The translations under genes were made by a program, and so were the position numbers. From the NCBI GenBank assembly GCA_902472555.1, contig CABROF010000077.1, positions 1 to 12,380 on the forward strand: a stretch of DNA of 12,380 bases, written 5' to 3'. Each line of letters opens with the position of its first letter. The stretch's first letter is position 1. Below the pieces are notes generated by a model, which saw only the letters and a list, made by a program, of their open reading frames with translations, did not search any database and was not told where the DNA came from. The DNA comes from UMGS1851 sp900555605 (lineage in GTDB: Bacteria > Bacillota > Clostridia > UBA1212 > UBA1255). Below are positions 1 through 6,860 of the stretch, in pieces.

Positions 1-1505
1 CTCATTGGTGGGCGCAGCCGCTGTTCGGTTATTATACGCAGACAGATGAATGGGTGGTGCGCAGGCATATCCAGATGCTGTCGGATGCAGGCATTGACTA
101 TCTTATGCTCGATACCTCCAACGGCACGCCGAATACTTATCTGCGGCAGGGTCGGCTGCTGCTGCAGCTTCTTGACGAATATGCGGCCATGGGGTATCGG
201 GTGCCGCAGATTGCATATTACACAAATGCGCAGTCCGGAAGAACCATGCAAGAAATTTATAGAAAAATGTATCTGGAATATCCGGAGCTTCAATATTTAT
301 GGTTTCAGTGGGACGGAAAGCCTCTGATGGTGGGCAAAGAAGAGGAAGCCTCCCAGGAGGTAAAGGAAACCTTCCGCATAAAAGCCAGTCAGTGGCCGAA
401 TGAAGAAAAAAAGGACGACGGATGGCCGTGGGTAGAATTTGAACGCAATTTGACGGACGAGGCTGTTTACGGTCTGAACGGCAGAAAAGAGGTGGTCTGC
501 GTCTCCCCGGCGCAGCATGCGTTTAGCTGGATGAGCACCAGCGCATTTTACGGCGGAGACAATCGTTCCAGAAGCTTTTACAGCGGCGCCAACCATATTG
601 CCGAGGATTCTGTCCTATGGGGATATAACTTTGCAGAACAGTGGGAATGGGCAATTGCACAGGATCCGGAGACGATTTTTATCACACAATGGAACGAGTG
701 GCATGCGACGCGGTTTGACTTTGACTTGGCCGACCAGCCGCTGGTTTTTGTTGATTTAGCCACTGCGGAATACAGCCGCGATATCGAGCCCATGCGAGGC
801 GGATACGGAGACAACTATTACATGCAGATGTGCGCCTATATCCAGAGGTATAAAGGTGCCGCGCCGCGGGTAGATGTCGGTGCGGATATTTCAATAGATA
901 TGGAAGGCAGCTTCAGTCAATGGGAGGATTCCAGGATTACAGCAGTTTATTTGGACTACCGCAATGATACGATTGAACGCGCTTCCCGGGGTTACGGCAG
1001 AGAAAGATATGATAATGATACGGGCCGAAACGATATTGTTCATATAAAGGCGGCAAAAGATGCTGATTATCTGTATTTCTATGCAGATACGGCAGCGCCC
1101 CTTACCTCCCCTGCTGAAAACAACTGGATGACACTGTTTTTAAACAGCGGGACAGAAGAAAATAAAAATTGGTATGGCTATGATTACGCCGTAACCTTCC
1201 GCGCAGCTGAAGATTCGGAAGCTTCTGCCGGCGGGGTCCGGGCGGCGCTGCAGAAATGCGCGGGCGGATGGTCCTGGACAGAAGTGGGGAGCGTATCCGT
1301 AAAAACAGAAGGAAATCAGCTGATGCTGGCGGTGCCGCGAAGCCTTTTGGGACTTACGGCGCAGCAGGATCGGGGCCTTTTGAATCTCCAGTTCAAATGG
1401 GCCGACAATTATGAGGATGATAACATTTGGTCCTTTTATACGGACGGCGATGCCGCTCCCTACGGCAGGCTCAATTATGTATTCAGTCAGCAGAAATGGA
1501 CCTGA
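1..1505 (+). CDS. GH71/99-like secreted glycoside hydrolase with C-terminal CBM9/DOMON-like module (5' end missing)
   Basis: The reading frame is open from base 3 to the TGA at 1503-1505, giving 500 residues; the start and presumably a signal peptide lie left of the window. The visible part begins in the barrel with a W-x-x-PLFGYY motif, then a strand ending in LDTSNG, and later FITQWNEWH (WNEW at 690-701). The order matches the complete N-terminal half of the gene at 10434, where the same places read NEPLFGYY, FDCTNG and FITGWNEW. This pattern is typical of GH71/99-like (beta/alpha)8 enzymes, known from alpha-mannan and alpha-1,3-glucan cleavage. Both copies then share SRDIEP and RRYKG-like segments, and a roughly 200-residue beta-rich module with NDIV, LYFYADT, FKWADN and FYTDGDAAPYGR, resembling CBM9/DOMON folds. 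There is no membrane anchor: the protein stops just after this module. The next gene starts 70 bp downstream without an obvious terminator. Enzyme class is fairly sure; linkage and substrate are unknown. Confidence 0.72.
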   Translation, partial: HWWAQPLFGYYTQTDEWVVRRHIQMLSDAGIDYLMLDTSNGTPNTYLRQGRLLLQLLDEYAAMGYRVPQIAYYTNAQSGRTMQEIYRKMYLEYPELQYLWFQWDGKPLMVGKEEEASQEVKETFRIKASQWPNEEKKDDGWPWVEFERNLTDEAVYGLNGRKEVVCVSPAQHAFSWMSTSAFYGGDNRSRSFYSGANHIAEDSVLWGYNFAEQWEWAIAQDPETIFITQWNEWHATRFDFDLADQPLVFVDLATAEYSRDIEPMRGGYGDNYYMQMCAYIQRYKGAAPRVDVGADISIDMEGSFSQWEDSRITAVYLDYRNDTIERASRGYGRERYDNDTGRNDIVHIKAAKDADYLYFYADTAAPLTSPAENNWMTLFLNSGTEENKNWYGYDYAVTFRAAEDSEASAGGVRAALQKCAGGWSWTEVGSVSVKTEGNQLMLAVPRSLLGLTAQQDRGLLNLQFKWADNYEDDNIWSFYTDGDAAPYGRLNYVFSQQKWT

Positions 1506-1575
1506 CGCAGCACCGGTCCCGAAAAATAAAAATTTCTTGTTATATAGATCTTATTATATGAAAGGATGGTATTTT

Positions 1576-2379
1576 ATGAAGATGAAAAGAAAGGGTTTTG
1601 TTTTCTTCCTGGCGGCTGTTTGTCTTGCTTGTCTGCTTTCGTCGGCGCCGCTGCTCCCGGTGTCTGCCCGGGAAATTTCTGAGATCTTGACAGAGGTCAT
1701 AGACGGCGTCGAGATTATCTGGTCCGGCACCTGGCAGCACGAGGGCATGACAGAGGGGGATAATAAGGGTGTAAATTGTTTTGACGGAGACTATGGAAAT
1801 AAGTGGGGAAGCAATGATGTTTGGACAAAGTCCGAGGCCGAGTGGGTCGGCGTAAAATTCCCGGAGGAGGTCGAGGTCGGCGGATGGTGCGTTTATCAGG
1901 AGAGCAGCGGCAATTACACCAATATCAAACAATATTCGATTCAGGTTCAGAAAGGCACCGACGAATGGGAGACCATCTATACATCAGATGTTTTTGAGGA
2001 TTTCTGGTATGAGGATCTTGTAAAGCTGGAAGAGTCGGTGATGGTTACGGCCTGGCGCTTTTATGTAGCGCGTGATCAGGCGGCCCAGGGAAATTTGTCT
2101 CCTGCGGGCGAATGTGCCGTCGAACTGAGTGAGATCGAAATATATCGCTATCAAAAGGTGGAGGAGACGGAGGCTCCGGTTACCGAGGAGCCTGCGCCGA
2201 CCCAGAAACCGGCGGATGCGACAAAAGCGTCGACTCAAATGCCTGCGAAAAATACGGATGCACCCGATCCTGAGACAGAAACCGGCAGTACGGCATGGAT
2301 CATTGTACTGATTGCGGCAGCGGCAGCAGCAGTTATTGTCAGTGTGATCATTGTAGTGGTGAAAAAGAGAAAACAATGA
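1576..2379 (+). CDS. Anchored surface protein with one F5/8 type C (discoidin-like) domain
   Basis: A 267-residue exported protein. The start at 1576 is preceded by GAAAGGA (1560-1566) nine bases upstream; an in-frame ATG at 1558 overlaps that site and is less likely. Residues 1-31 form a signal peptide (MKMKRK, then a hydrophobic run, then PVSA). Residues about 40-193 look like an F5/8 type C beta-sandwich: W-S-G-T-W, CFDGDYGNKWGS, W-V-G-V-K-F, an IQVQKGTDEWETIY segment and the closing VELSEIEIYRY. Such domains usually bind sugars or cell-surface glycans. Residues 195-238 are a Pro/Thr/Glu-rich spacer; 239-262 is a transmembrane helix followed by KKRKQ. The sequence PETETG before the helix is only a remnant-like sortase signal, so plain membrane anchoring is more likely. 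It is closely related to the first domain of the next gene, which suggests duplication. Probable role: holding a glycan, or nearby enzymes, at the cell surface. Confidence 0.78.
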   Translation: MKMKRKGFVFFLAAVCLACLLSSAPLLPVSAREISEILTEVIDGVEIIWSGTWQHEGMTEGDNKGVNCFDGDYGNKWGSNDVWTKSEAEWVGVKFPEEVEVGGWCVYQESSGNYTNIKQYSIQVQKGTDEWETIYTSDVFEDFWYEDLVKLEESVMVTAWRFYVARDQAAQGNLSPAGECAVELSEIEIYRYQKVEETEAPVTEEPAPTQKPADATKASTQMPAKNTDAPDPETETGSTAWIIVLIAAAAAAVIVSVIIVVVKKRKQ

Positions 2380-2438
2380 TTCGGATAACAGCAGATCCTC
2401 TTGGGAATTGAGGAACAAAAAACGAAAGGATGATGAAA

Positions 2439-3641
2439 ATGAAGAAAAATTTCATACGCGTATTGGCAGTCTGCATTGCTTGTGTCTGCTTAAGCGTCTT
2501 TCCGGCATACATCGGTCAGGCGGCTGAGATGGTCAATGTAAACATTGCGTCTATGGAAGGGGCGGTTCCGCATTGGTCGGGGACCTGGGGAAATAACCAG
2601 CAGGATGCCGCGGCCGGAGATCCGGGGTCAAACTGCTTTAACGGAAATTACGGAGACAAATGGGGAAGCCATGAATTGACGGCGGAGATTCCCCAGTGGA
2701 TATCCATTGTTTTTCCCTCTGCACAGGAAATATCCGGATTCAAGGTCTGGCAGGCAGATACCCCGTATACGGACAATCAAGGGTTTACGGTTGAGGTCCA
2801 GAACGGTACGGATACATGGACGACGGTTCTGAACGTCACTGCGTCTGACCTCAATACATCCGCAGGAAAATGGAAGACCTTTGAAAAGGATTTTGATACG
2901 GCGGTTACGGCTACGGCGTTCCGGATCTATGTGACCGCAGAGCAGAAGGGGAGCGTCAGCGCCGTGGAACTGTCGGAGCTGGAGATCTATAAAAAGGAAG
3001 AACGCCGCGCGGGCGAAGGCGCCGGAAATACAGGGAAAGCTTTTGACAGAGCTACCAAAGCGGCCCTTGATTTAAGCGGCGCAGCTGCTTCTGCCTCCTC
3101 CGAGAATCAACCGGCACAGAATGCCATTGATAGCAGCATTGATACAAAATGGGGCAGCAGTGAAAATTTCGTTCTTCCGCAATGGATACAGATCAAGCTG
3201 CCTGAAATTAAGGATCTTGCGGGATTTGCGCTAAAGCAGGATTATTATTGGTCTGATGTAACAGATATGACGGTGGAGGTGGCTGCAGACGGTGGCTGGG
3301 AAACCGTATATACGATGACCGACGGATGTCTGGACGAATTATTTGAAATTGATTTTGATACGCTGTGGAATACAGATACCATCCGATTCACCTTCCTTCA
3401 GGTCGGCGACAGCTGCAAGCGGGAGGAAGGCGGCGCGCCTACTACCAGCATCGATATGAAAGAGATCCTGTTATACACGGCGGAAGCTGTCGGGGCGCAG
3501 CCGCGGCCCACTGTGCCGGACCCGACGATACCCGCTACGGGAGAGCAGCGCGAGATTGTGTCTTTTCTCACAGCCTTTTTTATGGCGGGTGCAGCGGCGG
3601 TGCTGATCGCTGTGGTTCGGAAGAAGCGTACCGAACAATAA
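2439..3641 (+). CDS. Sortase-type wall-anchored protein with two F5/8 type C domains
   Basis: A 400-residue surface protein. ATG codons occur at 2430, 2433 and 2439; AAAGGA at 2425-2430 is well placed only for 2439 (8 bases), so that start is chosen. Residues 1-29 are a signal peptide ending GQAA. Domain 1 (about 36-184) carries WSGTW, CFNGNYGDKWGS, FTVEVQNGTDTW and VELSELEIYKK, closely matching the single domain of the upstream gene. Domain 2 (about 207-347) is more divergent but keeps the same landmarks: a NAIDSSIDTKWGS segment, PQWIQIKLP, MTVEVAADGGWETVY and DMKEILLY. After a short proline-rich stretch, IPATGE (364-369), a hydrophobic helix (373-393) and RKKR match the sortase recognition, membrane and basic-tail order of Gram-positive wall proteins. 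Tandem F5/8C modules normally raise avidity for glycans. It is the last gene of the left block; only 50 to 60 bp separate it from the previous gene, so co-transcription is likely. No catalytic domain is visible. Confidence 0.8.
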   Translation: MKKNFIRVLAVCIACVCLSVFPAYIGQAAEMVNVNIASMEGAVPHWSGTWGNNQQDAAAGDPGSNCFNGNYGDKWGSHELTAEIPQWISIVFPSAQEISGFKVWQADTPYTDNQGFTVEVQNGTDTWTTVLNVTASDLNTSAGKWKTFEKDFDTAVTATAFRIYVTAEQKGSVSAVELSELEIYKKEERRAGEGAGNTGKAFDRATKAALDLSGAAASASSENQPAQNAIDSSIDTKWGSSENFVLPQWIQIKLPEIKDLAGFALKQDYYWSDVTDMTVEVAADGGWETVYTMTDGCLDELFEIDFDTLWNTDTIRFTFLQVGDSCKREEGGAPTTSIDMKEILLYTAEAVGAQPRPTVPDPTIPATGEQREIVSFLTAFFMAGAAAVLIAVVRKKRTEQ

Positions 3642-3688
3642 AGCGTCTTTAAAAATTACCTGCGTCACAAAATGGTGCGGCGGTCACA

Positions 3689-3713
3689 CAGCGCGTTCTT
3701 GTAAACCGCGCTG
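3689..3713. terminator. GC-rich hairpin between convergent genes, possible bidirectional terminator
   Basis: CAGCGCG (3689-3695) and CGCGCTG (3707-3713) form a perfect 7-bp stem that can be extended by two A:T pairs across a bulged C. It lies between the 3' ends of the left operon and the convergent AraC gene, where a terminator would be expected. There is no U-run on either strand, so an intrinsic terminator is only a guess. A second small stem (TGCGG/CCGCA, 3712-3725) overlaps its right edge. Confidence 0.35.
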
Positions 3714-3733
3714 CGGATCGCCGCATCTGTCTG

Positions 3734-3757
3734 CCGGACCTTAAACCGGACCTTAAA
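3734..3757. repeat. Tandem 12-bp duplication at the AraC gene stop codon
   Basis: CCGGACCTTAAA occurs twice head to tail (3734-3745 and 3746-3757). The right copy contains the TAA stop of the minus-strand AraC gene (complement of 3753-3755), and the left copy supplies the same bases just beyond the stop. It looks like a slippage or small tandem duplication at the 3' end; the reading frame is unaffected. Confidence 0.85.
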
Positions 3758-4826
3758 GCAAAGAACCTTCCGTATAGGGACCGTTGATCAGCGTATTTTT
3801 GTGGATTTTTCGGTACCTGTACGGAGAGGTTCCGATTTTCTGCTTGAAAATTCTGTTAAAATAAACTGCGTTGTCGTATCCCACCAAGGCTGGAATTTCG
3901 CTGATCCGGCAGTCTGTCGTGGCCAGCAGATGACATGCTTCCTTTAATTTGATCCGCTGCAGGATCTTGATGAAGCTGTCTCCTGTGAGGTCTTGGATTA
4001 GCTTGCTTAAATACGGTACGGAATAATTAAAATACTTTGCCGCATCTGTCAGCGTTACGGTTGTATAATGCTCCTGAAGATATTCAAGAATTTTGACTGC
4101 TGTTTCCCCCTTTTCCGACTCTTTGATTTCCTCTGCGCCGCTGCTCTTTTGAATCAACAGGTTGAACAATGAGATTAACAGGGCGTTTTTTACATAAGGG
4201 CTATTTTGCCCCTTCAATGCCTCTGCGATCAGAAACGTCATAATACCGCAGATTGCTGTGCTATCAGCGGCATGATACATTAAGAACTTCTTTTCCGCTA
4301 ACGGCTTTGTATAAAGATGCTGCTTAATAAACCGGATCAGACCGCTTCCCTCCGGCGTGAAAGATAAAAGCGGCTCAGTACAAAAGGCTTTTTTTATAAT
4401 GATATTGATTATGATACTGTCGTCCCCTACCCAGAGCTTATGATATACGTTCGGCGGAAGAATGCAGATGTCTCCGCCGTTCATTTGATACAGCCGTCCT
4501 TCAATGGTATTGTCCGTCTGGCCCTTTAACACATAAATCATCTCAAAATACGTGTGCTCATGCAGAAGGTCCGGGCTGTATCGAACATGCTTTCTCACTG
4601 TAATATCATGTTTGTAGTGATCGTCAAATAGGGTTCTGACATCGAAGGCGGCGACGTCCTCATAGACCTCGGGAATAATGTATTTCCGGATGTTTTTTGT
4701 TTCTGCAAGCAGCTTTTGCTTCTTTCCGGCATCGGCTTTTGCTTCATGATACTTCATATAAAATATTTCATCTTCACTCAGCGGTTCCAAATATGACAAA
4801 TCTTCGGGTAAAGGGGGATGGATCAT
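3753..4826 (-). CDS. AraC-family transcriptional regulator with N-terminal cupin sensor
   Basis: A 357-residue regulator. The minus-strand ATG at 4826 has an AGGAG site six bases upstream; an ATG 63 bases further upstream (4889) coincides with the predicted -35 box and is rejected. Residues about 82-150 form a cupin-like ligand-binding domain with LLHEHTYFEMIYVLKG and GDICILPPNVYH, the usual arrangement for sugar-sensing AraC regulators. The C-terminal DNA-binding domain has two helix-turn-helix units: about 259-282 (TLTDAAKYFNYSVPYLSKLI) and 307-339 (RISEIPALVGYDNAVYFNRI, then FKQKIGTSPYRYR). The middle is alpha-helical, with an acidic stretch near 231-241. The first 60 residues are an unusual, mostly helical extension with no recognised domain. 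The gene is divergent from the surface-protein operon at 5109 and convergent with the left block, so it most likely controls the right block and perhaps both. The ligand is unknown. Confidence 0.93.
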   Translation of the reverse strand: MIHPPLPEDLSYLEPLSEDEIFYMKYHEAKADAGKKQKLLAETKNIRKYIIPEVYEDVAAFDVRTLFDDHYKHDITVRKHVRYSPDLLHEHTYFEMIYVLKGQTDNTIEGRLYQMNGGDICILPPNVYHKLWVGDDSIIINIIIKKAFCTEPLLSFTPEGSGLIRFIKQHLYTKPLAEKKFLMYHAADSTAICGIMTFLIAEALKGQNSPYVKNALLISLFNLLIQKSSGAEEIKESEKGETAVKILEYLQEHYTTVTLTDAAKYFNYSVPYLSKLIQDLTGDSFIKILQRIKLKEACHLLATTDCRISEIPALVGYDNAVYFNRIFKQKIGTSPYRYRKIHKNTLINGPYTEGSLL

Positions 4827-4859
4827 AGGAGGCTCCTGTTTTGCATTTAATTTTATGAT

Positions 4860-4889
4860 ATTATATTCCAATTCAAAAAAAGAATACAA
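4860..4889 (-). promoter_or_regulatory. Probable sigma-A promoter of the AraC gene
   Basis: On the minus strand a perfect TATAAT (complement of 4860-4865) lies 18 bases downstream of TTGTAT (complement of 4884-4889). Transcription would begin near 4853, about 27 bases before the chosen start codon at 4826, leaving just enough leader for the ribosome site. The fit supports the shorter AraC protein. Confidence 0.6.
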
Positions 4890-4896
4890 GCAACTG

Positions 4897-4951
4897 ATGA
4901 AAAAAAGTATATATATTTCTTAAATTTATGCGTGTTTTTATGAAAAAAGAT
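4897..4951. promoter_or_regulatory. Direct repeats upstream of the right operon, candidate AraC-type operators
   Basis: ATGAAAAAA followed by AG appears at 4897 and again at 4940, 43 bp apart (about four helical turns). TTTATG also repeats with a 12-bp period (4925-4930 and 4937-4942), overlapping the weak -35 region. AraC proteins often bind direct half-sites next to a -35 box, so the position is right, but the repeats are A/T-rich and could be chance. Confidence 0.3.
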
Positions 4952-4961
4952 TTTTTATAAT
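4933..4961 (+). promoter_or_regulatory. Probable promoter of the right-hand operon (perfect -10, poor -35)
   Basis: TATAAT at 4956-4961 sits in an AT-rich tract facing the gene at 5109. The hexamer 17 bases upstream (TGTTTT, 4933-4938) matches the -35 consensus badly, as expected for a promoter that needs an activator. Transcription would start near 4968, giving a 5' leader of about 140 bases. Confidence 0.5.
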
Positions 4962-4973
4962 TAAATAAAAGAT

Positions 4974-5046
4974 GACGGAGACACCATTTCGGCTCAGCAG
5001 TGTACAATGCAGCGTTCATCGCTGAGAGAAGGGCGGAACCGTCTCC
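4974..5046 (+). promoter_or_regulatory. Structured 5' leader with nested inverted repeats
   Basis: Within the predicted leader, GGAGAC (4977-4982) can pair with GTCTCC (5041-5046), and inside it CTCAGC (4993-4998) pairs with GCTGAG (5021-5026). A competing pair, GACGG (4974-4978) with CCGTC (5039-5043), uses overlapping bases, so two exclusive folds are possible. No riboswitch class is recognised. The 62 bases after it (5047-5108) hold only the AGGAGG ribosome site at 5097-5102. The rest of the intergenic gap (4827-4973) is AT-rich and carries the two promoters. Confidence 0.35.
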
Positions 5047-5108
5047 TGCAGAAGGATTGGCAGATGAAAATGCGGCAAGATTAATACTTTATATTTAGGA
5101 GGCTTTTT

Positions 5109-6782
5109 ATGCAAATTCGCAAGCATGCGTTGACCCTTTTTCTTGCAGTGGCAATGATTGTGTCCTGCACCGTCCTTCCGGTCGCTGCGGAGGAGGAAAA
5201 AGTAGCTGTTTATTCAGAGAATTTTGATTCCTTTGCGAATCATTCCGAGGCACAAGTCGGGCTTTCAAAGGTTTGGAAGCTGCTGCTTGACAATGTTTGG
5301 GATGAATCCAGCGGATTTTCTTTGGCGGATCACAATGACGGCAAAGCGCTGAAGATCAGCTGGATCGGCGGAAGAATGATGCAGGCCCGGAATTTAGCGC
5401 TTCCGGAAAACTATGAAATTACCTTTCAGGCAAAAGGCGGCACTGACAGTGCGGCCGGCGGCTTTTTCTTCCTGCATGCATTGTCGGAAAATTATCAGGT
5501 TGCGCAGGTCTTTGATCTTTCGACAAATACCGTGCGGGATGCGGTGGTGGAGGATGTGGTCTCCATGAGCTTGTATGAAAGCGATGGAGACAGAAGCAGC
5601 GACTTCGGAGAGGGCGTGGGTTATGCCGGAATCTACATCAAGCTTCACAAAGATAAGCTTTATATCGCAGTGAAAACGGAAGAAGCACATTCTGCTTCTT
5701 ACATAAAAGGAATCGGCAATCTGCGCTATGCGGCCCAGCTCCCTGCAGGCAAAAGCTTTGATCGGGATTACGTGGATATCAAAATTATAGAAAAGGATAA
5801 AAGGGTTTCTTTCTATGCAGGAGATACGCTGCTGGGAAGTGTTGTTTATTCTGAAGAGAACGGCGGATATTTTACAAAGGCAGTGATTTACGACGCGGCT
5901 GGAAAGGAAGCTGCTTCTACGGATCGTGCCAAGATCTGCACGGAGAATGTGATCGGTTATTCCGTGCGCAACAGCAGCATGTACCTGGATAATATTAAGA
6001 TCGACTCTCTGAGTGGTTCGGTAAATACCCTCAAGGTGGTTCCGATCTATGATGAATCCTATGAAAAAGGCGCTGCAGAGCGTATTCTTGCAGATGTAGA
6101 AATTGCGTTCCGCGTAACAGCTGCCCCGGGGGATGCCTTTAAATCGGTGACTTACAAAAACATGCCGACCTATACAGGGGCAAATACAGCCTTCCGGTTT
6201 TCTGTATATAAATGGATGTTTGATTATGATACCACAATGGAAGGGGAACCGGTCTATGATACGGTAATATCGAATCATAAAGATTATCAGGATTGCGTGA
6301 TCACATTTCCCGAACCGCTTGGCTCCGGCCATTACCTGGCGGTGCTTTCTGAAGGAAAGCAGGGAGACAATGATTCCTCTCCGGGCATCTGGCTGCATGA
6401 GGCGCCGGAGGACAGAGATATCTTGGTGTTTTATAACGGAGAAGAAAAAAGCTTCGGCTTGTTCGCGGAATGTACGATGATTGAGGGGGGCGACCCTGAC
6501 GGAACGGTTGCGGACTTAAATGCAACGCCGACCCCTAACCCGCATGCGCCGACGCCATCCGCGGCAGAACCGACAGAAAGTCCTTCTGCTGCCACTGCGG
6601 ATACATCCCCGGTCGCATCTACATCTGTGGTTCCGTCTCCGGTCCCTTCTGCTTCACCGGAGAATGCATCAGACACAGATGGGAGTCCGCTTCCTTATAT
6701 TATTCTTGCGGTCTGTGGTGCGGTTATTATCGGAGCAGTAGTTTTTCTGATTCTCTTTAAGCGGAAAAAGGCAGGCAAATAG
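5109..6782 (+). CDS. Membrane-anchored surface protein, two-domain family of unknown function (paralogue A)
   Basis: A 557-residue exported protein; AGGAGG (5097-5102) lies six bases before the ATG. Residues 1-27 form a signal peptide ending PVAA; IVSC at 17-20 loosely resembles a lipobox but sits inside the hydrophobic core. Residues about 32-300 look like a LamG/concanavalin-A-type beta-sandwich: it opens with YSENFDSFA, has YEITFQAKGG, VDIKIIEKDKRVSFYAGDTL and closes with MYLDNIKIDSL, a pattern common in carbohydrate-binding modules. Residues about 308-460 form a second beta-rich domain I do not recognise, with TYKNMPTYTG (348-357), FSVYKW and HKDYQD. A Thr/Ser/Pro spacer (about 463-526) leads to a membrane helix (528-550) and KRKKAGK. 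No sortase motif is evident (SDTDGS occupies that place). First gene of the right operon, under the likely AraC-controlled promoter. Probable role: surface glycan binding. No catalytic residues can be assigned. Confidence 0.75.
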   Translation: MQIRKHALTLFLAVAMIVSCTVLPVAAEEEKVAVYSENFDSFANHSEAQVGLSKVWKLLLDNVWDESSGFSLADHNDGKALKISWIGGRMMQARNLALPENYEITFQAKGGTDSAAGGFFFLHALSENYQVAQVFDLSTNTVRDAVVEDVVSMSLYESDGDRSSDFGEGVGYAGIYIKLHKDKLYIAVKTEEAHSASYIKGIGNLRYAAQLPAGKSFDRDYVDIKIIEKDKRVSFYAGDTLLGSVVYSEENGGYFTKAVIYDAAGKEAASTDRAKICTENVIGYSVRNSSMYLDNIKIDSLSGSVNTLKVVPIYDESYEKGAAERILADVEIAFRVTAAPGDAFKSVTYKNMPTYTGANTAFRFSVYKWMFDYDTTMEGEPVYDTVISNHKDYQDCVITFPEPLGSGHYLAVLSEGKQGDNDSSPGIWLHEAPEDRDILVFYNGEEKSFGLFAECTMIEGGDPDGTVADLNATPTPNPHAPTPSAAEPTESPSAATADTSPVASTSVVPSPVPSASPENASDTDGSPLPYIILAVCGAVIIGAVVFLILFKRKKAGK

Positions 6783-6860
6783 CAATCCGGAAAGCGCTGC
6801 GGCCAAATTGCAGGTTTAGAAACCGGTCATTTCAATCAATCAAAATAAGGAGGAATTTCC

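Noticed and set aside
1537..1557. TTGTTA and TATTAT upstream of the gene at 1576 as a promoter.
   Set aside because: The spacing is only 9 bases, far too short for a sigma-A promoter; co-transcription with the upstream gene is more likely.
4827..4889. Longer AraC protein starting at 4889 (21 extra residues).
   Set aside because: That ATG lies on the predicted -35 box and has no ribosome site, whereas the ATG at 4826 has AGGAG at proper spacing.
5028..5046. AAGGGCGGAACCG looks like the core of a T-box leader (AGGGTGGNACCG).
   Set aside because: The key T of TGG is C here, no stem I can fit upstream, no terminator with a U-run follows, and the downstream genes are not related to aminoacyl-tRNA or amino acids.
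5021..5046. CTGAGA followed by GAACC suggested a TPP riboswitch.
   Set aside because: The remaining conserved blocks and the spacing of the TPP aptamer are absent, and the operon has no thiamine gene.
5125..5168. Lipoprotein signal (IVSC) in the first right-block surface protein.
   Set aside because: The cysteine is inside the hydrophobic core and is followed by a good signal peptidase I site (VAA before EEE); the protein also has its own C-terminal anchor.
5394..6398. Long minus-strand open frame of 334 codons opposite the first right-block surface gene.
   Set aside because: It lies wholly inside a convincing exported-protein gene, its translation is rich in Ile, Arg, His and Cys with no domain pattern, and no ribosome site supports it.
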